From Gammaproteobacteria bacterium (lineage in GTDB: Bacteria > Pseudomonadota > Gammaproteobacteria > Nevskiales > Nevskiaceae), in NCBI GenBank assembly GCA_022599775.1, contig JAHZLQ010000038.1, positions 16,034 through 80,033 on the forward strand: a stretch of 64,000 nucleotides of DNA. Reading direction: 5' to 3'. Made by a program: the position numbers and the translations under genes. This document shows, in pieces, positions 1 through 8,995 of this stretch (position 1 is its first letter; each line of letters starts with the position of its first letter). Under the pieces are notes generated by a model, which saw only the letters and a list, made by a program, of their open reading frames with translations, was not told the origin of the DNA and searched no databases.

Positions 1-1547
1 CACCCCGGGATTCGACGGTCGTCGCCGAACTGCGCGACAAGGGGGCGATCATTTTTGCCAAGGCCAATCTGTCGGAATACAACGGCGGGTCCGGCGATCC
101 CGGCGGTGATGCCGAGGCAAACACCCGCAGCTACGGAGCCGGCGCGCGCAGCAGCTGGGCCGGTACGGCGTGCAACCCATACGATTCGGCACGTGAGACA
201 GGGGGATCCAGCTCGGGGTCCGCCGTGTCGGTCGGGGCCAATCTCGTTACCTGCTCGATCTGCGAAGAGACCGGTGGCTCCTGTCGCCAGCCTGCGTGGC
301 GCAGCGGCGTCGTCGGTCTGGTCACGACCAAGGGTCTGATCGGCTACGGTGGCGCCATCGGCGCCGATCCCTACCTCGATCGTGCAGGTATCCATTGCCG
401 CACGGTCGATGACACGGCGCGTGTGCTTGATGCGCTAAAGGATCCCGACCACGGCTATTTCGATAGCCGCGACATCTATACCGCGCTACCACCGCCGCTG
501 ATTGCAGAACAGCCCTACGCATCCTTCGTCTATCCGTCCGGCGACAAGCCGCTAGCCGGCATGCGCATCGGCATCGTCCGTGAATACATGGTCAAGCACG
601 CGGCCAACGACGTGGCGGTGAGCGATCGCATCAATTCCGAGATCAAGCGAGTCCTGCGCGACCAGCTCGGTGCTGAACTCGTCGAGTCCTATGACCCCAT
701 GTTTGCGGACGATCCTTCGATTCAGAACATGCAATTCAATTTCCAGGATGCGATCGCGGAGATTCTGCCGTCCCACATGCCGGAATTCCTGCTGCAGACC
801 GACAAGGATGGCAAGCTAAAGTTCGGAGTCGAAGGTATCGACATCAGTCAGCGCGACTACATGGTGGCTCTTGCCGAGGGTAAGGCCAAGCTCCCGCCGG
901 CGCTGAATTTGCGCAGTATCAACAGCAAGGGACGCTCGTCGAGCTTCAGCTTTCATATGCAGCAATACCTGATGCGCCGTGACGACGCCCGTATCAAGAA
1001 CTGGGCGGCGCTCAACGCCCATGCCAAGTCTTATACCGACGCCCGACGCGCCGCCATGGAGAACTGGGCCAACACTCTGGACATCCGCGGTGAGGGAATC
1101 GGCAATAGCATCAAGATGCGAGAGGTGATGCGTCTGGCGGTGCTCAAGGTGATGTATGAAAACGACCTGGACGTGCTGGTCAACCCGACGATCACCCTGC
1201 CTCCAGCCTTGATCGGTTTCGCCAGCCAGCCGACCGTCAACGACCGGCCAGGGGGACGGTTCCCGACCAGCGCCAATCTCGGCATCCCCGAAATCACCGT
1301 GCCGGCCGGTTTCAATGATGTGATTTATGAGCCGTATTACGTTCTGAACGAGGACCGCGACGACTACGTGCGCAAGGCCAACGAGGACCGGCCGTCCCGG
1401 ATGCAGCACTCGATGCCGTTCGGTATCTCGTTCTGGGCAGGGCCTGGCGAAGAGCCGGTGCTGTTCGAAGTGGCGTCGGCGTACGAATCGGCGACCCACC
1501 ATCGTAAGCCGCCGCCTGCGCTGGGTCCGGTGACGCCGCGGCACTGA
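1..1547 (+). CDS. Long-form amidase-signature hydrolase, 5'-truncated by window edge
   Basis: The reading frame is open from the first bases (frame starting at base 3) to a TGA at 1545-1547, leaving 514 residues. Its sequence tracks the C-terminal two thirds of the long amidases at 12182, 16213 and 18682. Visible amidase-signature elements are the cis-Ser region GGSSSGSA and the nucleophile region TGGSCRQPA. The catalytic Lys and signal peptide would lie to the left of the window. The Cys beside the nucleophile Ser (GGSC) is a hallmark of this long class here. AS enzymes hydrolyse C-N amide bonds through a Lys-cisSer-Ser triad; the substrate is unknown. The internal GTG at 225 is not the real start, because homology continues upstream of it. 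A hairpin follows 9 bp after the stop. Confidence 0.93.
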   Translation, partial: PRDSTVVAELRDKGAIIFAKANLSEYNGGSGDPGGDAEANTRSYGAGARSSWAGTACNPYDSARETGGSSSGSAVSVGANLVTCSICEETGGSCRQPAWRSGVVGLVTTKGLIGYGGAIGADPYLDRAGIHCRTVDDTARVLDALKDPDHGYFDSRDIYTALPPPLIAEQPYASFVYPSGDKPLAGMRIGIVREYMVKHAANDVAVSDRINSEIKRVLRDQLGAELVESYDPMFADDPSIQNMQFNFQDAIAEILPSHMPEFLLQTDKDGKLKFGVEGIDISQRDYMVALAEGKAKLPPALNLRSINSKGRSSSFSFHMQQYLMRRDDARIKNWAALNAHAKSYTDARRAAMENWANTLDIRGEGIGNSIKMREVMRLAVLKVMYENDLDVLVNPTITLPPALIGFASQPTVNDRPGGRFPTSANLGIPEITVPAGFNDVIYEPYYVLNEDRDDYVRKANEDRPSRMQHSMPFGISFWAGPGEEPVLFEVASAYESATHHRKPPPALGPVTPRH

Positions 1548-1555
1548 ACCGTCCT

Positions 1556-1585
1556 GCCCCGCTGCGTGCGAACGCAGCGGGGGCA
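1556..1585 (+). terminator. Stable hairpin after the first amidase
   Basis: A perfect 10-bp GC stem (1557-1566 with 1573-1582) encloses a 6-nt loop. There is no T tract, so it is either a Rho-assisted terminator or a processing or mRNA-stabilising hairpin between two amidase genes. Confidence 0.5.
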
Positions 1586-1654
1586 ACGCGGGTGGGTGGG
1601 GGCCCTGCCGCTACGCGCGTCTAAATAATCGACCCTGCTGCCCAAGAGCGCCTT

Positions 1655-3304
1655 ATGTCGCGGATCAAGTCTGTCCATCGCCTCACGGCCGCGCTGTGGT
1701 TCGCGTGCATGTTGGTCGTACCGGCGCAGGCTGCCAGCCTGAACCTCGCCAATGCATCCATCGCGGACATCGAGGCAGCCTACGCCTCGGGACTCAGCGT
1801 CGAAGCACTGACCCAGGCGTACCTGGCCCGTATCGCGGCCTACGACAAGCAGGGGCCGGTGATCAATGCGGTGATCACGCTCAATCCAGAGGCCTTGGAT
1901 CAGGCGCGGGCGCTCGACGAGGAGCTTGCACGGGGCAAGGTTCGCGGACCGCTGCACGGTATCCCCATCGTGCTAAAGGACAACTACGACACCTTCGATC
2001 TGCCGACCACCGCCGGCTCGCAATTGCTCGAAGGGCACATTCCGCCAAACGATGCCTATGTCGTCAAGAAGTTGCGCGAAGCCGGTGCGATCGTTCTGGC
2101 CAAGGTCAATCTCAGCGAGTGGGCGGGTAGTGGCGGTAGTGTGTCCGGAGCCAAGGATCCGGAAGTGCTCAAGGCGGGCCGTCCACCCAACGGCTTCAGC
2201 TCTGCTGGTGGGCAGACTCGCAATCCTCATGATTTGAGCAAGGGACCGTCCGGTTCCAGCGGCGGCACCGGCGCCTCGATTGCTGCGGTGTTCGCTCAGT
2301 TCGGTCTCGGTTCCGACACGGGCGGCTCGGTGCGAGGCCCGTCGTCAGCCAATGGCATTGTCGGCCTAAAACCGACTCATGGGCTCATGAGCCGCGACGG
2401 AATCGTGCCGCTCGCACTGTCGTTCGATACCGGCGGGCCAATGGCGCGGAGCGTTTACGACGTCGCCGTGTCGCTCGGCGTCATGACCGGAATCGATCCG
2501 GCCGACCGCGCCACCGCAAAGAGCAAGGGGCATTTCTACAGCGACTACAGACCGTTCCTCAAGCGCGGCTCACTCCAGGGTGCACGCATCGGCGTGGCCC
2601 GTGATTTCATGGGACGCGATGCGGGAACCGACGCCGTGATGGAACAGGCGATCACCACGCTCAAGTCGCTCGGCGCCACGGTTGTCGATCAGGTCCGGTA
2701 TCCCGAATACATCCTCGCGGCCAAGCAGGGCATCTACAACTTGCTGGTCTGGTCCGAGTTCAAGTCGCAGCTGAGCGAGTATTTGAAGACGACCGGGCGG
2801 GGTTTTCCGAAGAGCTTTTACGAGGTTGTGGCGCGGTCCAACGATCCGGCGACTCATTACCGCAGCCCCGAGAAAGCCTACGCGCTGAAATACACTGCGG
2901 CGCGTGCGCTGGATCTCGACGATCCGCTGTATCTGGCCGTGAAGAACGAGCAACTCGCCGCGACCAAGGCGGCGATTGATGGCCTGTTCGACAAGTATCG
3001 GCTCGACGCTATCGTCTATCCGACTTCACCGACGCCCGCGAGCCCGATCGTTCGCCAGCCCGACTCGGGTAGCCGTGGCGGTTACGGGTCCGCGACCAGC
3101 TTCGCCAACCAGACCGGCTACCCGGACCTGATCGTGCCAGCCGGCGTGACCGAGGATGGACTGCCGGTCACTATCTCGTTCTTCGGACCGGCCTGGAGCG
3201 AACCGCGACTGCTCGGCTACGGCTACGACTTCGAACAGGCAACTCACGCGATCCGCGTGCCGACGAACACGCCGGCGCTGGCCAGCGATATCCTTGAATA
3301 CTGA
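1655..3304 (+). CDS. Exported amidase, peptide-amidase-like (AS family)
   Basis: This 549-aa protein begins with a Sec signal peptide of about 26 residues ending AQA, so it is probably periplasmic. Amidase-signature triad residues can be placed at Lys108 (IVLKDN), cis-Ser201 (GPSGSSGG) and nucleophile Ser225 (DTGGSVRGP). The motifs AYDKQGP, LHGIP and AKVNLSEWA and the C-terminal WSEP segment resemble the peptide amidase of Stenotrophomonas, which removes the C-terminal amide of peptides; that substrate is suggested, not shown. The length is typical of the family. The next amidase starts 10 bp after the stop and is a close paralogue, so the two are probably a tandem duplication at the head of an operon that runs to 11937. 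Confidence 0.92.
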   Translation: MSRIKSVHRLTAALWFACMLVVPAQAASLNLANASIADIEAAYASGLSVEALTQAYLARIAAYDKQGPVINAVITLNPEALDQARALDEELARGKVRGPLHGIPIVLKDNYDTFDLPTTAGSQLLEGHIPPNDAYVVKKLREAGAIVLAKVNLSEWAGSGGSVSGAKDPEVLKAGRPPNGFSSAGGQTRNPHDLSKGPSGSSGGTGASIAAVFAQFGLGSDTGGSVRGPSSANGIVGLKPTHGLMSRDGIVPLALSFDTGGPMARSVYDVAVSLGVMTGIDPADRATAKSKGHFYSDYRPFLKRGSLQGARIGVARDFMGRDAGTDAVMEQAITTLKSLGATVVDQVRYPEYILAAKQGIYNLLVWSEFKSQLSEYLKTTGRGFPKSFYEVVARSNDPATHYRSPEKAYALKYTAARALDLDDPLYLAVKNEQLAATKAAIDGLFDKYRLDAIVYPTSPTPASPIVRQPDSGSRGGYGSATSFANQTGYPDLIVPAGVTEDGLPVTISFFGPAWSEPRLLGYGYDFEQATHAIRVPTNTPALASDILEY

Positions 3305-3314
3305 GACTTCCCGC

Positions 3315-4973
3315 ATGCTTCCAGCCCGGCGGCTGTTCCCTGCAATCGGTGTGCTTCTATACGCAGTAGGCCTCGCCGTCGCGCAGGTCGCGGGCGCGGC
3401 GACACTAGATCTCAGGACCGCGACGATCGCCGATCTCGAATCCGCCTACCGGGCCGGTCTGCGTGCAGAGCAATTGACGCAGGCGTACTTGGTGCGGATC
3501 GAGGCCTACGACAAACGGGGACCCACGATCAACGCCGTGATTACGCTCAATCCCCGGGCTCTGGAAGAGGCACGGGTCCTCGATGCGGAACGTGCACACG
3601 GCAAGATTCGTGGCCCGCTGTTTGGCGTGCCGGTCGTACTCAAGGATAACTATGACACCTTCGACCTGCCGACCACGGCCGGCTCGCAGTTGCTCGAAGG
3701 CCACATTCCTCCGGACGACGCCTATGTTGTCAAGAAGCTTCGCGAAGCCGGAGCGATCATTCTGGCCAAGGTCAATCTCAGTGAATGGGCGGGTAGCGGC
3801 GGCAGTGTGTCGGGTGCCACGGATCCGGAGGTGCTGCGGGCGGGTGCGGTGCCGAACGGTTACAGTTCGGCCGGCGGTCAGACGCGGAACCCGCATGACC
3901 TGAGCAAGGGGCCTTCAGGCTCCAGCGGCGGCACCGGCGCCGCGATCGCCGCGGCCTTTGCCCAGTTTGGCTTGGGTTCGGACACCGGTGGTTCGGTGCG
4001 TGGCCCTTCTTCCGCCAACGGCATCAGCGGGCTCAAGCCGACCCGCGGCCTCATGAGCCGCGACGGCATCGTGCCGCTCGCCCTGTCATTCGACACCGGC
4101 GGTCCCATGGCCCGCAGCGTCTACGATGTGGCGGCTGCGCTGGGTGCGATGACCGGCGTCGATCCGGCCGATCCCGCCACGCGGCCGAGTAACGTGCATC
4201 TCAAGCACGACTACACTCCCTACCTCAGGTTGGGCGCGCTCAAAGGCGCGCGCATTGGTGTGGGACGCGATTTCATGGGCCGCGACCCCGGCACCGACGC
4301 AGTGATGGAGCAGGCGATCGTCACTATCAGGTCTCTGGGGGCGACCGTGGTCGATCCGGTGCGTGTGCCGCAATACGTACTGGATGCTCAGCGGCCGATC
4401 TACAACTTGCTCGTCAGCTCCGAATTCAAGGCGCAGCTGAGCGACTACCTGAAAACGGCCGGTCCGGGTTTCCCCAAAAGCTTCGAGGACGTTGTGGCTT
4501 GGTCGAACGATCCGTCGAACCATTACCGCAGTCCCGAAAAGGCCTATGCGCTGAAATACACGGCGGCCCGGGCACTTGAACTCGACGACCCGCAGTATCA
4601 GGCCTTGAAGTACGAGCAACTGAAGGCCACCAAAGCGGCGATCGACGGGCTGTTCAAGAAGTACCGGCTCGACGCCATGATCTATCCAACCCTGCCGATG
4701 ACGGCTGACCCGATCGTGCGCGATCCGGCCAGTGAGCGCGGCAGCAGTTGGTCCGGTGCAGCGGCGAGTCTTGCCAACCAGACCGGCTACCCGGACCTGA
4801 TCGTGCCAGCCGGGATGACCGAGGAAGGACTGCCGGTCACGATCTCGTTCTTCGGACCGGCCTGGAGCGAACCGCGACTGCTCGGTTACGGCTACGACTT
4901 CGAGCAGGCAACTCACGCGATCCGCTTGCCGGTGAACACACCGGCCCTGGTCGGCGACCGGATCGAATACTAG
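3315..4973 (+). CDS. Exported amidase, tandem paralogue of the preceding gene
   Basis: The protein is 552 aa from the ATG at 3315. This start is preferred over in-frame codons upstream because it follows the preceding stop by 10 bp and yields a clean Sec signal (hydrophobic stretch at residues 9-25, then AGAA). The triad is Lys110, Ser203 and Ser227. Most of the protein aligns without gaps to the 1655 product, including the shared SEWAGSGGSVSGA segment. Near the 3' end about 150 bp (4773-4931) is almost identical to 3104-3262, more so than the remainder, which suggests gene conversion or recent duplication. The stop TAG overlaps the GTG start of the next gene, so translation is probably coupled to the TonB-domain protein. 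Confidence 0.92.
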   Translation: MLPARRLFPAIGVLLYAVGLAVAQVAGAATLDLRTATIADLESAYRAGLRAEQLTQAYLVRIEAYDKRGPTINAVITLNPRALEEARVLDAERAHGKIRGPLFGVPVVLKDNYDTFDLPTTAGSQLLEGHIPPDDAYVVKKLREAGAIILAKVNLSEWAGSGGSVSGATDPEVLRAGAVPNGYSSAGGQTRNPHDLSKGPSGSSGGTGAAIAAAFAQFGLGSDTGGSVRGPSSANGISGLKPTRGLMSRDGIVPLALSFDTGGPMARSVYDVAAALGAMTGVDPADPATRPSNVHLKHDYTPYLRLGALKGARIGVGRDFMGRDPGTDAVMEQAIVTIRSLGATVVDPVRVPQYVLDAQRPIYNLLVSSEFKAQLSDYLKTAGPGFPKSFEDVVAWSNDPSNHYRSPEKAYALKYTAARALELDDPQYQALKYEQLKATKAAIDGLFKKYRLDAMIYPTLPMTADPIVRDPASERGSSWSGAAASLANQTGYPDLIVPAGMTEEGLPVTISFFGPAWSEPRLLGYGYDFEQATHAIRLPVNTPALVGDRIEY

Positions 4974-6142
4974 TGCCGAGCCTTCTCAGACGACACCGCG
5001 CCGGCGCCGCGCCAACCTGGCAACTGGTGGCTATCGCCTTGGCCACACTGCAGCCGTCGTTGGTCGGGGCGGCGGACACAGATTGTACCGAGCCGGTGCC
5101 GATATCGACGGTTGCACCCGAGTATCCGCCTGCCGCGTTGGAAAGCGGCGAACCTGGAAGCGTGACGGTTGACGTGCTCGTTGCACCAGATGGTACGGTG
5201 CTCGATCTGAGCATCGTGTCCTCATCCAATGCCGTATTCGAGGCGGCGGTGATCGCGGTGCTGGGGCGTTGGCAATTCACGGCCGGGACGTGTGACGGTG
5301 AGCCGGTTCCCAGCCGCAAGCTTCAGCGTGTCAATTTCGTACCCGATGCGCGGCACGAGGCCTACACGATCGACGTGCCCAAGACCGGTGAGTGGCCCGA
5401 AGAACTACGCTACGACGCGCCTCCGATCGTTACATTCGACCCGGCGCCCGTGTTTCCCCGCGACCGGCTGCAAGACAATGTGATCACAGGATCGGCAACT
5501 GTCAGTGCCCTGATCGGGCCGGACGGACGGGTCCGAGAGAGCCGTATCCTCAAGGCCTCGCACCCATCGTTCGGGCTTGCGGCGCGAGCGATGATGGAAC
5601 AATGGACATTCGAGCCAGCAAAAAAGAATCGCCAGCCGAGCTGGGCGCTGGTATCGCGCGAAGTGCAATTCGATTCCCAGACCGAGCACGGCTACGTACC
5701 CGAGGATATCCGGCGTATGGCACTGCGCCCGGACGGGCTCGAGAGCTTGCCCCGGGTTACGCAGCTCGACCGTAAGCCGCAGCCGCTGTTTCAAGCGTCA
5801 CCGGTGTTTCCGGACACGCTGCGCGACGCTGGCGTCGCGGACACCGTGATCGTCGAATTCGTCATCGACCAAGATGGCAGCGTACGCCTGCCGACGCCGA
5901 TCCGGTACCGCAATGAACAGTTGGCCTGGGCCGCCACGTCGGCGGTAGCGCGCTGGCGCTACGAACGCCCGACTCTTGAAGGCCGGCCGGTGAACGCGCG
6001 CGCAGCCGTACCCGTCCTGTTCGAGATTCCCGGCGCGCGTGTCCCACCTGCCGCCGACGCTTCTTGGCACGGCGAAAGCCCGGCTGTGAGCATGACACAC
6101 GAAAGAGAAAGCGGTGAGAGTAGACCTAGACCGGGATCATAG
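4973..6142 (+). CDS. Exported protein with three TonB C-terminal-type domains
   Basis: The GTG at 4973 overlaps the previous TAG by one base. It gives 389 aa with an N-terminal hydrophobic segment (about residues 15-35) that could be a signal peptide or anchor. Three repeats of the TonB/TolA C-terminal fold are visible, each with a P-x-[YF]-P entry, a VxVxVxPDG-type strand and a terminal W-x-[FY]: roughly residues 41-103, 147-210 and 275-345. Classical TonB has one such domain after a proline-rich linker and energises outer-membrane receptors; this protein lacks the linker and carries three copies. It may bridge envelope components or bind several partners. The start of the next gene lies inside its last 29 bases. 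Confidence 0.8.
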   Translation: MPSLLRRHRAGAAPTWQLVAIALATLQPSLVGAADTDCTEPVPISTVAPEYPPAALESGEPGSVTVDVLVAPDGTVLDLSIVSSSNAVFEAAVIAVLGRWQFTAGTCDGEPVPSRKLQRVNFVPDARHEAYTIDVPKTGEWPEELRYDAPPIVTFDPAPVFPRDRLQDNVITGSATVSALIGPDGRVRESRILKASHPSFGLAARAMMEQWTFEPAKKNRQPSWALVSREVQFDSQTEHGYVPEDIRRMALRPDGLESLPRVTQLDRKPQPLFQASPVFPDTLRDAGVADTVIVEFVIDQDGSVRLPTPIRYRNEQLAWAATSAVARWRYERPTLEGRPVNARAAVPVLFEIPGARVPPAADASWHGESPAVSMTHERESGESRPRPGS

Positions 6143-8003
6143 GTCGCTGAGTGACCTGCCGAGATTTCAGCAGGCGCCGCTGCACGAGCGGCGCCTGCGC
6201 CGCTTGACAACGGGGATCGGTATCGCGGTGCCGCTGGTGCTCCTAGCCGCGGTCGTGTCCCGGCAGGCGCTGCCAGAATCTGTGGTCGCGCCGCTGCTTG
6301 GTAACGCCGTGGCTGCCTTGCTGCTGCTGATCGCCGGCTTGTATTCGGCATTCCGTGTTGCGCGCTGGCGCCGTTGCGCGCGGCGAGCGCCCACGGTCCA
6401 AAGCCGGCAGGGATCCGCCGTGCTCGTGCTGAGCCTGGGCTTATTGCGGAGCGAAGCCTTGGGGCTGTGTCTGCTCACCGGGTTTGCGCTATTGCTCGTC
6501 GTGCTGTCCTGGCACGCTGCGGCGATCGCCGTCGCCAGCCTGCCGGGTTTGGTCGCGCCATTGCTGGGCGGAACCATGTTGCTCGCCGCCTTCGGGCTGC
6601 TGGTATTGGAGCGCGGATTCGCCGACGCCGGGGACAGCGGGTGGCCGGAAGCGGCGGCGCTGGTGCAGCTCGCACGTGTGGCCATCGTCGTGTTGCTTCT
6701 GGGGGCGCTGAGCCTGTTCTTGCACGCGGACGGCGGTCCATGGCCGTTCCGCCTGCAACGGCTCTCGGCCAGCCTGGTGGGCGTCGTCGCGTTGGAGCTG
6801 TGGCTGCGTGCAGCGCTGTCGGCCTTCGACCGGCGAGGTGGACGCATGGAGCCGCGCCTGCTGGCTGACAGCGCTGTTGCCGGTCTTCTATGTTGGCCGC
6901 CGCGCTCACTGCAGACGCTGCAGGGCGAATTGCAGGTTCGTTTGGGCATCGATCTGCGGCAGAGTTGGGCGTTCTCGTTCATGCGACGCGCGTTGTTGCC
7001 GGTGACGGCGGCTCTGATGCTGCTGGGCTGCGCGCTCAGCGGCGTTACCGAGGTGCCGATACAAGAGCGTGGAATATACGAACGCTTCGGCGCTCCGGTG
7101 GCAGTGTGGGCTCCGGGCTTGCATTTCGGCTTGCCGTGGCCGCTGGGGCGGGTGCGGCCTGTCGAGAACGGTATCGTTCATCAGGTCGCGGCGTCTCTTC
7201 GGAGTGAGGGCGGCGACGAGTCGGATCTCAGCGGGGCGGAAGGGCCTGCGCCGGAAAGCGCCAACCGGCTTTGGGACACCTCGCACCTGGCCGAGAATTC
7301 GCAGGTCATCGCCAGCGAAACGGGCGGGAGCCAGGGCTTCGAGGTCATCAGCATGGATGTGCGCTTCGTGTATCGCATCGCCCTGGACGACCGTTCGGCG
7401 CTCGCGGCAACCTACAACAGCGCCGACATTCCGGCGCTGATTCGTAGCATTGCCGGCCGCGTGCTGGTACGGGATCTGGCGTCGCGAGACTTGGACGGAC
7501 TCCTCGGTGGTCAGCGAGCGCAGCTTGCGCGCGAGATCGGCAAGACCGTGCAAGACCAACTCGACGCGCTGTCGAGCGGCGTCGAAATCCTCAGCAGCCT
7601 GATCGAGTCGATTCATCCACCGGCTGGCGCGGCCGACGCCTATCACCGAGTCCAGGCGGCGTTGATCAAGTCGCGCGCCACGGTCGCACGTGAGCGCGGC
7701 CGGGCCGCCGAGCAGACCAACGATGCCCGGATGCGGGCCAGCATGGCCGGCGACAAGGCGGCCGCCGCCGCGCGCGAAGCGCAAGCGGAAGCCGAAGTGG
7801 CCGATCTGCGCTTTGCTGCCGAGCGTGAGGCCTTCAAAAAGGCTGGCAAGGCCTTTGTACTGGAGCAATATCTAGCGCGGCTCAGTCAGGGCCTGAGCAC
7901 CGCGCAAGTGGTGATCGTCGACCACCGTCTCGATACGGCACAGGCACCGGTGATCGATTGGCGCCTCAACCGCATGGCGCCGGATGCGGCGACGCTGCCA
8001 TGA
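6114..8003 (+). CDS. Polytopic HflK-like SPFH membrane protein
   Basis: This 629-aa protein uses a GTG start 29 bp inside the previous gene, preceded by the purine-rich GAAAGAGAAAG. The first 240 residues are strongly hydrophobic and hold about five or six membrane segments, an unusual addition to this family. A further membrane segment near 293-310 leads directly into the HflK-like start (VPIQERGIYERFG, residues 314-326) and an SPFH/band-7 region to about 520. A long Ala/Glu/Arg-rich coiled coil follows (about 515-590). HflK and HflC normally form a membrane cage around the FtsH protease; an equivalent cage role is inferred. It is translationally coupled to the HflC-like gene by an ATGA overlap. 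Confidence 0.85.
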   Translation: MRVDLDRDHRSLSDLPRFQQAPLHERRLRRLTTGIGIAVPLVLLAAVVSRQALPESVVAPLLGNAVAALLLLIAGLYSAFRVARWRRCARRAPTVQSRQGSAVLVLSLGLLRSEALGLCLLTGFALLLVVLSWHAAAIAVASLPGLVAPLLGGTMLLAAFGLLVLERGFADAGDSGWPEAAALVQLARVAIVVLLLGALSLFLHADGGPWPFRLQRLSASLVGVVALELWLRAALSAFDRRGGRMEPRLLADSAVAGLLCWPPRSLQTLQGELQVRLGIDLRQSWAFSFMRRALLPVTAALMLLGCALSGVTEVPIQERGIYERFGAPVAVWAPGLHFGLPWPLGRVRPVENGIVHQVAASLRSEGGDESDLSGAEGPAPESANRLWDTSHLAENSQVIASETGGSQGFEVISMDVRFVYRIALDDRSALAATYNSADIPALIRSIAGRVLVRDLASRDLDGLLGGQRAQLAREIGKTVQDQLDALSSGVEILSSLIESIHPPAGAADAYHRVQAALIKSRATVARERGRAAEQTNDARMRASMAGDKAAAAAREAQAEAEVADLRFAAEREAFKKAGKAFVLEQYLARLSQGLSTAQVVIVDHRLDTAQAPVIDWRLNRMAPDAATLP

Positions 8004-8995
8004 GTGCCGACAAACCGTCAGCGATACTGTCGGGCGACGCAGAGCCTGTCGCGCCGCAGGCGCCGCGATCCGCATGGCGCCTGTTGATCGCGGCCCTGGT
8101 GATTGCGGTGACCGTGGCCACTGGCAGTCTGGTGCAGGTGCGCGCGGGCGAAGCCACCGTGGTGACGCGCTTCGGCAAGCCGGTGCGTGTTTTGCTGGAG
8201 CCTGGCTTGGCTTGGCGCCTGCCGGCTCCGATCGACACCGCGATCCCGGTGGACCTGCGTCTTCGTACCACTTCCAGCGGTCTGACCGATGTCGGCACGC
8301 GTGACGGTCTGCGCATCATCGTGCAGGCCTACGTGGCCTGGCGCGTTCCGGCAGACGCGGGCAGCGTCGAGCGCTTCATGCGCGCCGTGCAGAACCAGCC
8401 GGACGAAGCTGCGCGGCAGATCCGGACATTCATCGGCTCGGCGTTGGAAATCGCCGCCAGCGCCTATGCGTTGCCGAGCCTGATCAATACCGATGCTGCA
8501 CAGGTGAGACTCGATGAATTCGAACTGCGATTGCGTGCGCAGATTGAGCAGCAGCTGCTGGCGACCTATGGTCTCGGCGTGGTGCAGGTCGGTATCGAGC
8601 GCCTGACGTTGCCGTCGGTCACGCTGGCGGCCACGGTCGACCGAATGCGTGCCGAGCGCGAAACCATCGCCACCGAACGCACGGCGATCGGCAAGCGCCA
8701 AGCGGCCGAAATTCGCTCGGCCGCCGAGCGCGACGCACGCGTTATCGAAGCCGGAGCAACCGTCAAGGCTGCCGCAATCGAGGCCGAATCGCGAGTGCAG
8801 GCGGCGGAGATCTACGGCCGGGCCTACACCGGCGCGCCGGACCTCTACGAATTGCTGCGCTCGCTGGATACGCTCGGCACCATTGTCGGCCCGAATACCC
8901 GGCTGGTCTTGCGCAGCGACGCCGCGCCGTTCCGCGCCTTGGTCGATAGTCCGGAAGCGATTGAGCAGGCGCCGACACCAACTGGCGAGCCCTGA
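8000..8995 (+). CDS. HflC-like SPFH membrane protein
   Basis: The protein has 331 residues from the ATG at 8000, which overlaps the previous TGA as ATGA. One membrane segment (residues 25-46) is followed by AGEATVVTRFGKPV, the typical HflC entry into the SPFH domain, and then by an Ala/Glu-rich coiled coil (about 215-280). Single-pass topology with a periplasmic SPFH domain matches canonical HflC. Lying between two HflK-like proteins, it probably forms a mixed oligomer with them. No ftsH gene is present in the window. The following gene starts directly after this stop. Confidence 0.87.
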   Translation: MSADKPSAILSGDAEPVAPQAPRSAWRLLIAALVIAVTVATGSLVQVRAGEATVVTRFGKPVRVLLEPGLAWRLPAPIDTAIPVDLRLRTTSSGLTDVGTRDGLRIIVQAYVAWRVPADAGSVERFMRAVQNQPDEAARQIRTFIGSALEIAASAYALPSLINTDAAQVRLDEFELRLRAQIEQQLLATYGLGVVQVGIERLTLPSVTLAATVDRMRAERETIATERTAIGKRQAAEIRSAAERDARVIEAGATVKAAAIEAESRVQAAEIYGRAYTGAPDLYELLRSLDTLGTIVGPNTRLVLRSDAAPFRALVDSPEAIEQAPTPTGEP

